Of a DNA stretch of 64,000 nucleotides, positions 1 to 13,617 are shown piece after piece. The stretch is from NCBI GenBank assembly GCA_038025085.1, contig CM076139.1, forward strand, positions 51,316,807-51,380,806. The letters run 5' to 3'. The position numbers and the translations under genes were made by a program. A model generated the notes under the pieces. That model searched no databases and was not told where the DNA came from. It worked only from the letters and a program-made list of their open reading frames with translations. Within the stretch, counting starts at the first letter, position 1. Every line of letters starts with the position of its first letter. Source of the stretch: Tetragonia tetragonoides (taxonomy: Eukaryota; Streptophyta; Magnoliopsida; Caryophyllales; Aizoaceae).

Positions 1-449
1 CCAAGGGCATGATAGTCTTTTCGTCATTTAAAAATTCCTAAATTCCTTCGCTCTCCTCTCCATCTTCAACTTTCATTAATGGCGGTTAAAGAAGTTTCTT
101 TCCAGCGGTTGAAGAAGTTTATTTTTCTCCCCTCTCTCGCACTCGGATTCTGATCTCTCTCTTTTCTCACGTTTTTTTTTTCTTTATATGTGCAGTTTTG
201 CAGCCATTTCCAGACAAATCAATTATCAGATCCGATTGGTATATAGTTGGGCGGTGCCACCCACTCAACTCCAACAAGATGTTGTCTCGTAGACCACCTC
301 GCTTGTGAGGAAAACATGAAACGCGAAAATCCAAACAAGAACACATGGATTCCCTTTCAGCTCTTGGTAGAAGCGTACACTAATGGGGTTGGGATTCCTT
401 TATATAACACTTATCTTACTATACTGTTATGATCATGTCTCAAATTAAG
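1..449. other. left-edge intergenic sequence
   Basis: No gene is supported here. The stretch from about 253 to 417 (containing CCAACAAGATGTTGTC and ending near a TATATAACACTTATC block) resembles a common dispersed plant repeat that is often LTR or TRIM derived. That is a memory-based resemblance and no partner copy lies in the window. Confidence 0.3.
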
Positions 450-719
450 TAATGGCCTGTTTGGATATAGGCATTTGATTTCAAATTCCTCATTTGGCCC
501 AAATCAGGTGTTTGGATGACCAAAAATTTGATGACCTTGATTTGGGCCAAATTGAGTGTCAATTTTATAACCCTTCTAAACCTGAATTCTAAATTCAATT
601 CTCAAAGGTCCATATTTGAAATTCAACCCACTTCATTCAGCCAACTTTACTCTCTCTCTCTCCTCCCCCTTAGCACGACATTTTTTTTCTCTCTCTCCTT
701 CCCCTTCCTCAAAATACCG

Positions 720-723
<4 letters not shown>

Positions 724-776
<53 letters not shown>
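724..776. repeat. (CT)n microsatellite
   Basis: An uninterrupted CT dinucleotide run of about 26 units near the left end of the Harbinger element, within a wider pyrimidine-rich tract (about 645-810). It creates spurious Ser/Leu and Arg/Glu reading frames on the two strands. Confidence 0.97.
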
Positions 777-787
<11 letters not shown>

Positions 788-2425
788 CTCTCTCTCCTCC
801 TCCTTGCGATCTGGAAGGCTTCTTCCATGGCGATTATTATCTAAAGCTTCTTTCATGGTGATTGTTATCTAAAGCTCCTGCGAAAATTCCGTTTTCTTTT
901 ACTCTTTAGCCTCTACTGGCTTTCGATTGGTGAAGAGTAAAAAGAAGCCATTTTCAGCAAGCTCAAAACTGAATCCAAAAACAAGGTTTGTGAAGTTTTT
1001 TGTTCGATTTCTTCATTTTGCCCTAATTTTCCGAGTTTCTGCTCTTGTACTCGATTTCCTCTTTTTGCCCTAAATTTTTGAGCTTCTACTCTTGTACTCC
1101 ATTTTAGGGTTCATCTTGTTCAGATATAGGTTTATTTGATGCAATTTTGATTTGTTTTTTCTTTAGATTTTGAGTTGCTAATTTTTGTGTGTTTAAAATT
1201 TTTGATTTGCAGATTTATTTCAATTGCAATGTGAAGAACATCACTTGAAGTTCGAAGTTCAAAAGCAAATCTGTAAGTTTTTGAATAATTCTTTGAAAAT
1301 TGGAATTAATTTCTGGACTTCCTATCTTATTAGTATACTCTAGCATATGATATGATATAATTAATCAATTTCTGTTCTGTTACAATGTTGTTTTCTTTTG
1401 GGGAGTTCTTCTAGTGTAATGCAGAGAGTTATTTCTTAGAGCTATACTTACAACAGTAAATGAGGAATTTTGTTTGTCTGAAAAAATTTTGATGCAATTT
1501 GAGTAGATGATGTCTGCAGGTGGGTGGAATTTTGAGTCCCTGGTGTTTTTTGTATAGACTGCAAATGGTAGTATTTAGGAGATGGTACTTGATGATTTTC
1601 TAATCAAAGCCACAATTATTCTAATGATAGTGTCTAATTGGTGTTGGGGTAGTGGTTTGGTATGACCAGTGGGTTATGTTTGGTTTGAGTAGCAAATAGA
1701 AATCCACCTGCAAGTAACAAAAAATAAGGAAAAAAAAGAATGAAATCCCAGAGTAGATCAGAATAATTTCATACCTTTCATGATTTCACATCCCCTTCTT
1801 TGACATTTCAAGTAATGTGTTATACTGTAGTATTTTGCTCATGTTTTTGAGGTGGCATAAATTTATTTATCATGTCACTTTTAGGACATGGGCTTTGTTT
1901 ATTGGTTGTTTTAGGCAACTGGGTTTCCATTGGAATGTCCTGAGATTTGCATATTGGGAGGTTCTGGTGGTGAGACAAAGAGAGAGAAAGTGCGCCATTT
2001 TAGTTTTTAGTTTTCACAAGTCAAAGCTCACAAACATGATGATCACAAAAGCAAATTTGATTTAAATAACAGATTAGGATGTTTCTAGGACATAATTTCT
2101 GGATATTTGCAGCTAATATTGACCTTCAAAATCCACTGTTATACAGAAGGATCTGGAGAGGTCTTAGTCCCTTCATGTATTTGCATGTTTTACTGTGATT
2201 TGAACATATTTCAGTGATGTGCCATATAAAGAAATTTATTCCAGTGATATAACAGATTTCTCATGTACATATTTCTACTCTTACCAATTGACATCCACTT
2301 CCTCTCCATTTGTACTGTCATTAATGATAAGTTGCTGCCTTTTCTTTAAAATGCTCTGTTATGGTGGTTTAATAGGAAATATACTCTTTAAAATGCTTTT
2401 CTATTCATGATTTATAATAGGAAAA

Positions 2426-3804
2426 ATGTCCGACCAACAAAATCTACAGAATACAAGAAAATGTGAGAGGGAAGATGAGGAAGAAATGGAAATAATAGTG
2501 ATAGTTTCAAGTTTTTTGTTATTAGTAGTGACAGCATGGTATGATGAAAGGCATAGAGTTAGGAATTTAACTTGGGACGAGGATAGACGAGCTCAGAAAC
2601 GAGCCATGTGGATGGATTCGTTGATGGATGATACAATATGTAGAGAGCAATTACGTCTGGATAGATGTTGTTTTGATAAATTGTGTTCTATTTTACAATC
2701 CAAAGGGGGATTGGTGACTTCGAGACATGTTACCATAAGGGAAGTGGTAGCACTTTTCCTCCACTGTCTTGCTCATAATTTAAAGAATAGAACTATAAAA
2801 GCTATTTTTGTTCGTTCTGGCTAAATCATTAGTCGCCAGTTTCATACGGTTCTTCGAGCGGTGTTGAAGATAGGAAAGTTTTATATCAAGCAAGTTGAGT
2901 CTACAACGGAGCTTTCTAGGGATTACAAATGGAAATGGTTTGAGGTAATGTGATATAAACTTAAGTTTGATTAGATTTACTTGTCTTCTTAAGTATTTGA
3001 TGCAAAAACTTTGATGCGAATGCTTTTTTAGAGAGTGCTTGGAGCCCTGGATGGGACACACATCCACATGACTGTACCTATTGAGGATCGGCCTAGATAT
3101 CGAGATAGGAAGGGTAACCTCAGCACTAATGTACTTGCTTCTTGCGATCCGAATCTCCGATTCACTTATGTGCTATCTGGCTGGGAAGGATCGGCTATCG
3201 ATCCCCGCATACTTCGTGATGCTTTGCGGAGACCTAATGGTCTAAAAGTGCCAACAAGTAAGCACTCTCCCTCATTTAATTCATTAAGCCTTTATAAGTA
3301 AGACACTAATAGACATATGTTTGTATTGTAGATCGATATTTTCTGGTAGATTTGGGTTTCACTAATTATCGAGGTTTCTTAGCTCCTTACAAAGGTACAC
3401 GATACCATTTGAATTTGTGGAGGGGGAATACTCCAACAAATTACAAGGAGCTTTTTAATTTAAGACATTCTTCCGCTCGAAATACCATTGAAAGAGCATT
3501 TGGATTGTTAAAGAAACGATGGGCTATACTTAGGGCATCTAGTTTCTTTGAGAAGAAGACCCAAGTTAGGATTATAAATGCTTGTTTCGTTCTCCACAAT
3601 TTTCTAAGAGATGAAAATATGGAAGAAGATGACATATTGCATGTGGTGGATCATGAGCTAGAAGAAGTGGATGCCGTGGATCATGACGTAGAGGAGAACT
3701 ATATATCAACGGCTCGAGCAACGGATGAATGGAGTTTGTTTAGAGACACTCTTGCTATAGAGATGTTTAATGAATACCAAGCTCAAAGAGCTCCTGTTGT
3801 TTAG
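2426..3804 (+). pseudogene. Harbinger transposase (HARBI1-like DDE), nonsense-mutated
   Basis: Three exons can be read: 2426-2944, 3032-3257 and 3332-3804. The donors are GTAATG (2945) and GTAAGC (3258); both acceptors end in TAG. The acidic triad of the DDE_4/HARBI1 family is visible: first D in GALDGTH, second D in [10 protein letters not shown], and E in NTIERAFGLLKKR; LVDLGF and GFLAPYKG are further family landmarks. Exon 1 holds the N-terminal helical region (LDRCCFDKLCSIL). The stop TAA at 2822-2824 falls in SG*IISRQF, where relatives have a Glu codon, so one G-to-T change explains it. The frame is otherwise open to the TAG after APVV. In the family, this protein cuts and integrates the element together with a Myb-like partner. 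Confidence 0.85.
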
Positions 3805-5051
3805 GCTTTATTTGCTGGATTTTTTTGTTGTTTTTGGTCAGTATAGCTCGCTGTTTTTGGTCAGTATAGCTTGTTGTTTGGCCGGTAATATACATACTAC
3901 TACAATTAATTCTGTCACTTATTTGTTACTTTCATTATATAGTGCTGGTGCTTGATTGTTTGTTCTAAAATTGTGAATTGTTGTTAGACATCTCATGCAC
4001 TTACTATTCTGAATTGTTGTTAGACATCTCATGCACCTACTGCATAGTTTGAAATAGAAGTGTTCTGAGTATGTACTTGAATGAACCCATAGCTTGTTGC
4101 TGGAACATCAGTGTTCTAAACTGGAAGTTTATAGCTTATCCTGTTTTTCAATACAAGCTTCTGTGACGTCATTGTCTTTGAGTCCGTGAAAATGTGGTTT
4201 GAAGTGTTGATCACTAGACAAATCTAGATTCACTATCAGTGTTCAGTTCTTTGTCTGTGTCTTATATGGTGCTGCTGATATTCTGTCTCTTAACTCTTAT
4301 CTATCAAAGCACGAGATGGAAGTATGGAATTATTGTCTTTAGTTTTATTCAAAAACTTTTCTGAGGTCATATTGCATGTATATCTGTATATATCCATTAT
4401 ACTTATGTACTATTTCTTGCTAAATGGTTTCTGAATTGTCTTTACTCATGTTATAAATTTGTAGCCCATGTTGCAGAATGGTGATTATATAGGATTTAAA
4501 AGTTTGGTGTTAGTTCATATGAGTATAACAAACTCCTATCTGAAATATCTTTTGTTTGCATTCTTATAGTTGGAATACTATGTCTGTCTATTATTTTGAG
4601 GATTGGTCTGATGAAATTGCCTCACATTGGGAATTGTCTGCATTTGATATTTGTTTGCATTAGTCAGTGACACTCACAGTAGAACGCTGTTAGTTTGTTC
4701 ATTCCAATAGCATTGAAAGAAGAATGCTGTTTGTTTGTTCATTCCAGTAGAATGCTGTTTGAAATAGAAGTGTTCGCAGTCAGAAGCTTTACTTGATGAA
4801 GTTCTTGCTTACTAGTACAACTTGCATACATGCTTTATGTTGTTGCTTGGTTCTATAAGTTGATGTTGCTGGAGTTTGTTGCACAGGTTCTGTATGTTGT
4901 TGGTTCTACATGTTGTTGTTGATGTCCCTCTTGGCTCCTGCTGTTATGTTGCTGCAAGTTCGGCACTGGCACTTTTTATTCATGTTTGTGTTTCGGTCTT
5001 TGTTTCAATTGCTTACTGTAGTTGTTGATTTCGCTGGTGCTGTTTTTACAG

Positions 5052-5510
5052 GAAAACGAGTTTGCGAAGGCTTATCAGAACAAAGTAATTGAAAATTAGG
5101 ATGATATATGTGTTCTAGTTGGCCCGGATAGAGCGACAAGTGAAGAGGCGGAGCAAGTGGAAGAATCAGCTTCAGCTATGGATTTAGAGCATGAAGGAGG
5201 GAGCACTACTAAGGATATGTCTACTTCTTTTGGGTCTAACAAGAAGGTGAAAAGAGATCGTTTGGTGGATGTTGTAGGTAGTTTTTCAGAATCCATTCAG
5301 CGGTACATTGAGAGTAAAATCCAACCTGCAAACCAAATTAGTGGCGACGAGATCCGTGCTGAACTTTCAAAGATAGAAGGAATTTTCCCTCATCAGATTT
5401 TGAGAGGCATGAAGTATTTTCTGGGTTGCCCAAAAGAATTTCAAGCAATGAAAGACCTACCGATGGAAAGCAAGTCGAATTGGGTGTTGTTATGCCTCAA
5501 TGATTCCTAG
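5052..5510 (+). pseudogene. Myb/SANT-like Harbinger accessory protein, C-terminal part
   Basis: After a CAG acceptor at 5049-5051 the frame reads ENEFAKAYQNKVIEN, a stop (TAG at 5097-5099), then DDICVLVGPDRATSEEAEQ, a nuclear-type basic stretch (KKVKRDR) and a helical tail ending in LLCLNDS. The GPDRA.. segment followed by a Ser/basic linker and a C-terminal helical domain matches the second half of plant Myb/SANT-like proteins encoded by PIF/Harbinger elements. The N-terminal DNA-binding domain is not recognisable upstream, so the gene is truncated as well as nonsense-mutated. Confidence 0.6.
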
Positions 5511-5659
5511 ATATTATTGTATTTGATACTATCAATGTTTCGATTTTAAGTTGACAACAGGTTGCGGACAATAGGTTGCAAGTTGATACTATTGTATTTG
5601 ATGGTGTTTGGATTCTAAGTTGATTATAAGCAAAGTGGAGTTGTAATTGATTTGCCCAA

Positions 5660-5835
5660 CAATAGTTGAAATTCAAATTGTAGAATTGAAATTCCTTGTT
5701 TTGCCAAACAAGAAATTCATTTCAAATTTTTGAATTGAAATTCCTTGTTTTCCCAAACAAGAAATTCATATTTCAAATTTTGGAATTGAAATTTTTGGTT
5801 TTCCCAAACAAAGAATTTGTATTTGAATTGCAAAA
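5660..5835. repeat. subterminal tandem repeat of the Harbinger element
   Basis: About three imperfect copies of a roughly 60 bp unit built around GAATTGAAATTCCTTG followed by CCAAACAAGAAATTCAT. Such subterminal arrays commonly serve as transposase-binding regions; that role is inference here. Confidence 0.7.
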
Positions 5836-5957
5836 TTTCAAATTCTTGAATCGAATTCAAGGTATCAAATCAAATGGTGGAATCCAAACGTGCTCTAAAG
5901 GTGATTAATTAACTATGTTGGGTCAATACCTTGAAAGATTCAAGTAAGGTGGAGATT

Positions 5958-6487
5958 TGTTGGGATTAATGTCTTGAAGTCTTCTGGTTGCAGTAGGTTA
6001 CGTTACCGTATGTTGTATTACGGTTGGTTGCATTACTGTACGTTAAGTTATGTTAGGGTATATTGTGTTGTAGTATGTTACGTTATGTTTTTCCGTATTA
6101 TGTACGGGCTCATTATTAGTCCCAGTCTGATTATGGGTCTAGGTTAAAAAATTAACCCTAATTTCCTATCTCCTATATATAGCCATAAAACATTCAGTTT
6201 AGGAAGTATGAAAACCACAGACACAATTGTGTTGGGAATGTTTCCCGTTTGTAATCTCTTTCAAGTTATAGTATAACACTCTTCTTCTGCCCGTAAATCT
6301 GTGTGCGATTCCGTTATAAATGTGAGCATTGCGGACGTTAGAAATGGCCCTTGAGAGTTCAACTGTAGTAGTGTGTTTGAAGTTCGCCGTGATTTCTCAA
6401 TGGATGGGGTGAAGCCTTATTGAGGAAAGGATGGTTCTTAATTGTGTTTATCAATATTTGATCAGTGAAATTTATACTAGCACAACA
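5958..6487 (+). mobile_element. possible solo LTR
   Basis: The segment starts TGTTGGGATTAATG and ends ACTAGCACAACA, giving matched TGTTG/CAACA termini. It holds a TATA-like CTCCTATATATAG (about 6170-6182) followed by a plausible transcribed region. Length of about 530 bp suits an LTR. No clear 5 bp target duplication, primer-binding site or second LTR was found, so this rests on terminal structure alone. Confidence 0.4.
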
Positions 6488-7868
6488 AATGTCATGGTGC
6501 GACCTGACCACGCTGATGTGATTCGTAACATTCTACAAAACCCACCACAGGTACATTTCTTATACACATGTCTATCCATTGTCAAAATTTAAGATTTGTT
6601 GGTTAAAACTAATGAGTATTAATGTTTTGGTGATCTACAGGTTTAGCTCTTTCTTTTACACGGTTGAGGATAGTCTTGGCAATGAAGTAAATTTTGTTGA
6701 GCGCAATTTGCCAACTGATACTTGTGGATTGTGTTTAGAGTTTATTTGGTAACTTTAAAACATTGTAGTTATTTGTTAGGATTTTGCTAAATGTTGTTAT
6801 GACTCTAAATTCCAAATTTGCGGTTCTAATAAATGCAAGTAGTCAACTCTTTGATTCTGTTATTCCCAATATTAATTTCAGCATCATTTTCTTAATTGAT
6901 GTCTTTGCCTCATGGTTTAATGGCTGGTTGGGAGGATTTGAGGTTTGTTTGAGGGGATGATGAGAATTTTATGTCTTGCACCTGGAGCTGAGGATTATTA
7001 GGACCTTGTGCTATGTTAGCAGATGCATCAGTAGAGGCACATCATCAAGTTCATGGTGTTAGAATGGTCCGGTCTTGTGCGAATATATCCGATCCGGTCC
7101 GGTATCAGACCGAACACGAATGGTCCGATCTGAATCAATGACCACCCTACTCACAAGTAATAAGAATTTATCAGAAATCAAAAAAAAAAAGGAGAAAGAA
7201 TTAATCAGCAGCAAGCTAATTTATCAAGACATACAAATTAGATCAAAAGTTATTATTTTTTATTTGAATGACTAGAAAATGTTGTTACTTGATTGAAAGA
7301 ATGTGGCATGGTTAACTTGCACATATATTAGCCTCACTCATGTAAGTTCTTTGATAGCAACGCCTGAACCCAGAGGACAATTGACAATAAAAGAAGAAAT
7401 TAAACTAAAACTCAATTTTCCAAGACCAAATGCTGGAAAATGGGCACTAACTTAGCCAAAAGAGAAGGAAAAAACTGGTAGAACAATGAGATCGATCTTT
7501 AGCCCATTTCCCTTGTATATATATATAGCTTTAACCAGAATATCATCAATATACACGTCAAAAAGAAGTGAGCATAGATGTCTAAGTAGCAGAGTGAAGA
7601 ACAAATTGAAGACAGCGAGGGGCCCCGCAAGCAAGCTTGAGCAACAAACATGATCATTGATCAGAATATGGAGCACTTCATGGAGATCTTCATGATGATA
7701 TGTTTCAATGCTGCATAAGCTCTAGCTTCCTCAACTGTCAAAATTCTTCCGAGCCTCGAAACTCGAGCCAAGCTAAAGTCCTCCAGCAGAAAATTTGACC
7801 CCTTCCAAATAGAATCACCCCTTCTCTTGAAACAAGAAAGAAAAGAATACCACTCCTTACATGAGTAT
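6488..7868. other. intergenic, includes callose synthase 3' flank
   Basis: No coding region is supported. The part nearest 7868 must contain the 3' UTR of the minus-strand callose synthase gene, but I could not fix a polyadenylation site. A run of GGTCCG-rich repeats lies at about 7062-7130. Confidence 0.5.
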
Positions 7869-10800
7869 TTACTTCTGCTTCTTTCCACCAGCCAGAATAC
7901 GTTGAATCTGAAGCCCTCTGCTGAAAGCTTGGTTGAACAGAAGCCGTGTCTGGAACTCTGAGATGAACGGGAACCAGGCTAAGACAGCAACAGGGGTGAA
8001 AATTGTAATCCCCATGATGTACTCGTAGCCTCTCGCCAAGGCTTTGATGGAGCTCCACATGCCAATGCCTTTTACAATTGGCTTGCATGCTTGCGCTATC
8101 TGTTCATAGTTGATGTATGAGATACAACTAAAAGAAATGTAACAATGGTAGTGAATGGGAGTAAAGGATATGATAGATTAAGGGTTGACCCACAGATGTT
8201 ACATTGATCTCGCCTGTGTTGCACAAGGTTGTTTCACATTTGATAGTTTCGAATGTTATGAGTTAACCATGTCAGAGAATTCAATTAACAGACTAAGAAG
8301 TTCAAGGTTCAAACAGTGGTGAAAGGATAATGGATCCAAACACTTTACTGTGAAAACAGAAAAGCTGAATAATTCTGGCCAGTATGGACACAAACATCCA
8401 TGCCAGCATCTACAGAAGAGATCCACAGAGAGCAATATATTGAGAGGGAGGAAAGAGAGACAGAGAGAACATACCGATAAAAGGGCCCATCCTGTTGGCA
8501 AGAAGGCCAATAAGCTAGCAAATATGTCTCCAACTGTGAGGTTTAAGAATATGAAGAAGATAACTAGTGTCACTATAAAGCCAATGAAGAGGAAAAGCTT
8601 CAGAAGTCTGAACATCAGCTGGAAATCTGCACTGAATCTTTTTCTACCCATTGACACAATCTGCAACCACATACCCAACTCCAGAGGTAAGTATAGAATT
8701 CCCAGACACACAAAAAAAAAAAATAAAAATAAAAATAAAAATAAAAATAAAAATAAAAAAAAAAAAAAAATTTGAAACATTGTTAGTTGAAGAGGGAAGT
8801 GTTTACAGTTTCTACCTTTAATATGATGACCACAGCAACAATGACGAGCCATGACAGGCCATAGACCTGGAATCAATAGAAAATTATCATGACCAAAAAG
8901 CTACGGAAAATCCAGGTCAGAAGCAATACTTGACGCTAGGAAAGCTACTCTTGAAAATTTTAATTATGTGCAACTATACATGCTTATACAATCTATATTG
9001 GAAAACCAACCTCTATTCCTTCTGTTTATAAATGAAACTAGAACTCTTAATTGTAAACCAGCAGTCATTGAAATATTGGTTTTCCTCAATTCACCCAAAG
9101 AGCATGGAAGGCTACTTGTTTCTAGGAGGAACTGTACTTAACAAACTGGGTGCTTACCAATCAAGTAAACAAAATGCTTATGACAGCAGTTCAAAGGAGC
9201 AAAAAAGGAAAGCATGACCTCATAGAAAGTTCAAAAGCTTACCATGATGCTTGTATCTCTATTCGCCACATGCAAATGATAAACTATTCCATACTGGTAT
9301 AGAAAGAACCGCAGAGAAAGAACAATCTCCCAGAACCGCCCCAGAAACCCTGTGTGTAGCAAGTGCTCTTGTTCTTCATCCCACCACGACTCCCAACTCT
9401 TGGTTGCTGGGACACCAATACCCCCATGACTGCTAATCCATTTCGTCCAGTCATCCCAATCATCCACAATCTTCTGCCACTCAAATCCTGAAGGGTTGAA
9501 TATGAAGGGAGCAAACAACCAAGATATGACCAAGAACCACATAGAACCAGTGAGAAGTATATAGGCTGCGGAACCAGAAACGGCTGAGCCGTACAACTGG
9601 TAGATAATCAACAACACCATCAGTTCTAGCCCTTTCGTAAAATGGCTTCTCGAGTACATTCTATAATTCTCTGCAAATTTCTCGTGCCGGACAACAAAAC
9701 CACGTCCAGTGGCTCTGTATTTGGCTCCACCATGCAAGATGGTACGCCCATAATAATGTACTTTTGTCCCAAGAGAGAATGTGAAGAAAACAGATGCTAG
9801 TTGCAACTGCATGATGATCATTTCACCAAATGCAGTTCTAAATCCTCTCTCTAGTCCAATCTCCATGATCATGGGCAAAGCCATTAGAAACCCCATTTGG
9901 ACAACAGATTCCGATGCCATGGCTGCTTTCAAGGCAGTTTCTCCTTTGGCCCTAGCAAACCTAACTATTGATTGTTCCAAACCACTTAAGGATAGATAAA
10001 GTCTTCCATACAAGTAGGCGTATGCTGTGAGGACAACCATCTGCATAGAAAGATGCGTTAGCAAAAGCTAATCGAATAAGAGGGCATTCTTCACTGTAAA
10101 ACTACAGGTTGTATTCCTATGCAAGGTCTTTTTTGGATGTTACTCCTATGGGTATAATCGTAGATATCTGATCAAAGGACAAAGCAAGTACATCTCCATC
10201 AGGGAACACCAAGCCAAGGAAGGGAATTCGTTCTTTTTCTTCGTAAATTAACTAATGTGTAGAAATAATTTTCATTCTTCAAAAACTTTAGCAGTGAATC
10301 ACTCATCATTATGCATATATGTCACAGCATAGGTTCAAATCCTGTCATTTGTGAATGGCTGATGTGCACAGACCCGCAAGACTGACGACAAAAGCACATT
10401 TGTTTTTGAGGGACAGCTGCAGTGTTCAAAGCTTAAGTAGATTTGAATTTATGTGAAGTCAGATATTCTTTTCACTCTACAAGAAGAGAAGAAAGAATGT
10501 ATGCATCTTTCTGGTGGACGCACAGTAACATTAGCTTGTAGTGACAAATATTACACGTAAAAGCTCCATAAATCAGTCACCATCAGCTGCAGCCATCCAT
10601 GATAAACCAAAAAAGAAAAAAGAAAAGGAACGAACATAAGCCACATTAACCGGTCTAAATATTTACCCTGATGAGAAGTTCAAAAAATTTTACTCTCAGG
10701 ACCAGATACCAACTCCCATATTTGTATCTGGTGTGGAGGTTGATATCTACTGATTTCAGACTAGTCCTTGTCTCACACAACTATGTACTAGTAGTGAGTT

Positions 10801-13617
10801 AAAATTAGTAGGGAACCCCTCTCCCTACAAAAATAACTACAAAGTTCACATGAAGCTTTCATCAACCAAGCATTTGGGTAATTAAATGATCATGCACAAC
10901 TATACATGGATGCAAATGAACATAAGTTGTGCTCAACATTCATTTCAATTAAATAAGATTTCTTAGTCGTGATCCTTCTTTCAGAAACATGCTACTGTTG
11001 AGGACATCAGAATAGGACTTCAAAAAGCCCATTTAGAAAGGGAAACTGCACAGCCAATGCATACATAGACAGGAGAATAGTTTGAGATGGTTGATCCACT
11101 TAACTACATTCTGCTGCAGTTCCAAAATAGTTTGTATATGCTCCAGAATTTTGATGTCTTTTTCTTATTTAGGTTTCTTTCTTTCACCCGAAATGGCATT
11201 CGAGAGACATGTCAGTAATTTACTGCATGCTTAATATGTCTGGTGTGTGTAAGCAGTGGAAAACTAGGAGCGCTATCACGCATAATTGAGACCACACAAT
11301 CAAAGAATGATATCCAAAATTCCCAGTAGCCTGCATTGTATGAAAGGGGGCTTACCATGGCACTGACATAAAAACCAACTGTCGTGAAGTAGCATGAAAG
11401 CATGCGGAAAAAGTCAAAACGGTGACCTAACCGATACACATCTCGACTAATTGTCTGCTCCCCATTACCGCAGGCTACCTTTGCTTCAAAGAGTGAAATC
11501 TGATTGAGCCCAACATCTCGACCCTTCCCTACTTGGATATACTCATGGTGAGTAATATTGCCACGCCTTAGTGTTGAATTGAACCCTACAAGATGATAGA
11601 TACACGTATATAAATGTGAGACATGGAGCCAAATGAAAGGTGTGCTCGCAAAGCATCCATGTTAAAGATGTGACTGCCACTAATATGATTTATGGGAAAG
11701 CAGGCATAGAGACAAGATGTCTAGATAGGAATAGAATGGATCGTACCAGCAAAAATGTCCTCACTCAAATTAATACCCAGGGAAGCCTTGCTCATTCCAC
11801 CACGGGTAATGTGGAAGATCCTATCAAACACATCCGGGTGACCATAGTGGAAGCGAACCCTAAAATCATTAATGAAAATTAGTAGAAATTAGAGGATAGC
11901 CACAGAAATGAGAGGATGAGAATCGGTAGAAGATCACAGTAAGTTAGAAACTGTCCAGCAGTGCAACTGATATATGACTTCATCAATACTCATATTATAT
12001 TTTACCTCTCCAATCTCCCCAAAATATTATCCTGTTGAATGAAGATGCTAAAGTACAAGAGAAAAGAATTCAACACACTTGTGCCAGTAAATTATGAGAC
12101 AACTGTCTAATGATAGATTTTATGCATATTGATGTCAATATCATGAATAAACATGATATCACATTCAAATATATTTTAATGTTTTATATCCTATATGTAT
12201 TAATACTTTATCTCAATAGAAAAGCAATTCCTTGTCCAAAAAAATATAAAAGTAAATCAATCGCCAGTGCTTATAACTTTTGGAGCAAAGCTATGTACTT
12301 TAATGGCCTTGCAAGAACTCGTTGCCCAATTGTAACAAAGCTTGTCTCCTGATTTGACATAAACCAAGCCAAAGAAGACACACTGCAAGAGAGATGCCAT
12401 GAATCAGAATATCAAGAATGAGCAAAATGCAGCAGCTTCCAGGTGATAGGTATGATATCTTACCTTCCCGTGAAGATATGCTCACGTACCCCTAGAATTG
12501 TAGGTGGGCGCACTCCATGATCTTCGTTAAATTCTTCCAGGAGGTTACGCATTTTTAGAGCTTCTTCTAAATAATTATCCTGCAACGAACAGAGATTTAT
12601 TATTCATCCAAGTCTTCACTGAAGGTCCATAGAACTGATGCAGTGGATATAATAATTAGTCTTGCCTGGTTCATATCAATAGTCTGAAGGGCTTCTCCTC
12701 TAGTGAAAACGATGGCATGGTTTTGGTTTTCAGGCTTCCCTTCCCCTATCTTTGCAGGACCGGGCAATTTTATACGGTATATTTCCTTTAGGAAGACATA
12801 AGTTTCAGTAACTGTTCATGATGCTCTTTTAAGACAAAATACTAATTCCATCACAGCTGTATGCTTACCTGGTCAAGATTGTCAACGGCTTTGACCAATA
12901 CGGAGTAATATACCTTATGTGACTTAACACCTTCTCTTTCTTCAACTTCATCAACGTATGCTACACGCAGGGATGGATGACTGCACCAGAAGCAAGAAAT
13001 CAGATTTAGATACATGAAGCCCCAGTTGGGTTATGCTCCAGATGTTGAGATGCCTCTAAGGAATTGAGGTAGGGGCCAAGTGTCTTAAGTATGATCCAAT
13101 ACAGAAGAGTTGATCATGGGCGATGACGGGCTACAGAGTAGAGAGGGAATTCATGTTTCTCATGTCCAGTATGCCAATGATATTATCCCCTTACCATCTC
13201 TCATGTGGGAGGTTTAGAAATGTGCTCTCCCATTTCAAAATTTTAAGCCAAGCCAAAAGATTAATCTCTCTAACTGCACCCTGATTGGGATTAATAATGA
13301 CGTTTCTGTAGGGAACCACAAATCAAGACTATGTATTTCTTATAATATGTCTGCCCTTGCTCTGTTAAAAAAAGCTAAATTGTTTAGTTAGGTTTCAGAG
13401 CCAAAATTTTATGGAAATAGAAAAACTTACTTAACCATCAAATTCAAAATGTCCGTTGCACGACGATCTCCACTCCTCTTCTGAATACCATAATTCTGAC
13501 ATGTAGCGACGTACGTGAATTTCATGTCAGCCACAGCTTCCAGTTGTGCATAAATAGATCTCTGACTTTTCTTCTCCTCCTCCATGGCTGTGACCACTTT
13601 ATAGCCTTCCAGGATCT
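7869..13617 (-). other. CALS5: CALS5 exons 31-41
   Basis: Exons in transcript order: 13617-13431, 12980-12869, 12785-12666, 12579-12464, 12382-12299, 11859-11747, 11585-11356, 10040-9243, 8866-8816, 8660-8475, 8099-7869. The intron after exon 33 is GC-AG with the optimal CAG/GCAAGA donor. Exon 38 (798 nt, 266 codons) holds the core glucan synthase segment including RATG and several membrane helices; exons 39-41 carry the last helices and the C-terminal tail. Intron 37 (10041-11355) shows nothing recognisable. Confidence 0.88.

Larger units (their letters stand above)
453..5895 (+). mobile_element. PIF/Harbinger DNA transposon, full length, decayed
   Basis: The ends are imperfect inverted repeats. 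The left end reads TGGCCTGTTTGGATA and the right end, read on the minus strand, reads GAGCACGTTTGGATT; both run on into CATTTGATTT. A 3 bp direct duplication TAA (450-452 and 5896-5898) flanks the element, as expected for this superfamily. Inside, on the plus strand, are a DDE transposase relic (2426-3804) and the C-terminal part of a Myb/SANT-like partner protein (5052-5510). Each has an in-frame stop, so the copy is not autonomous as read. The 3805-5050 stretch holds no recognisable domain; it contains a short direct duplication around 3970-4040. The 777-2425 stretch is non-coding apart from possible leader sequence. Confidence 0.88.

Noticed and set aside
516..872. Ser/Leu-rich small protein across the CT repeat
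   Set aside because: Frames on both strands come from the (CT)n microsatellite and have no domain or homology.
8256..8876. separate membrane-protein gene on the minus strand
   Set aside because: It is CALS5 exons 39-40 read through the intervening introns, including an A-rich simple repeat.
9231..10064. stand-alone 277-residue membrane protein
   Set aside because: It is exon 38 of CALS5 with a few intron codons at each end.
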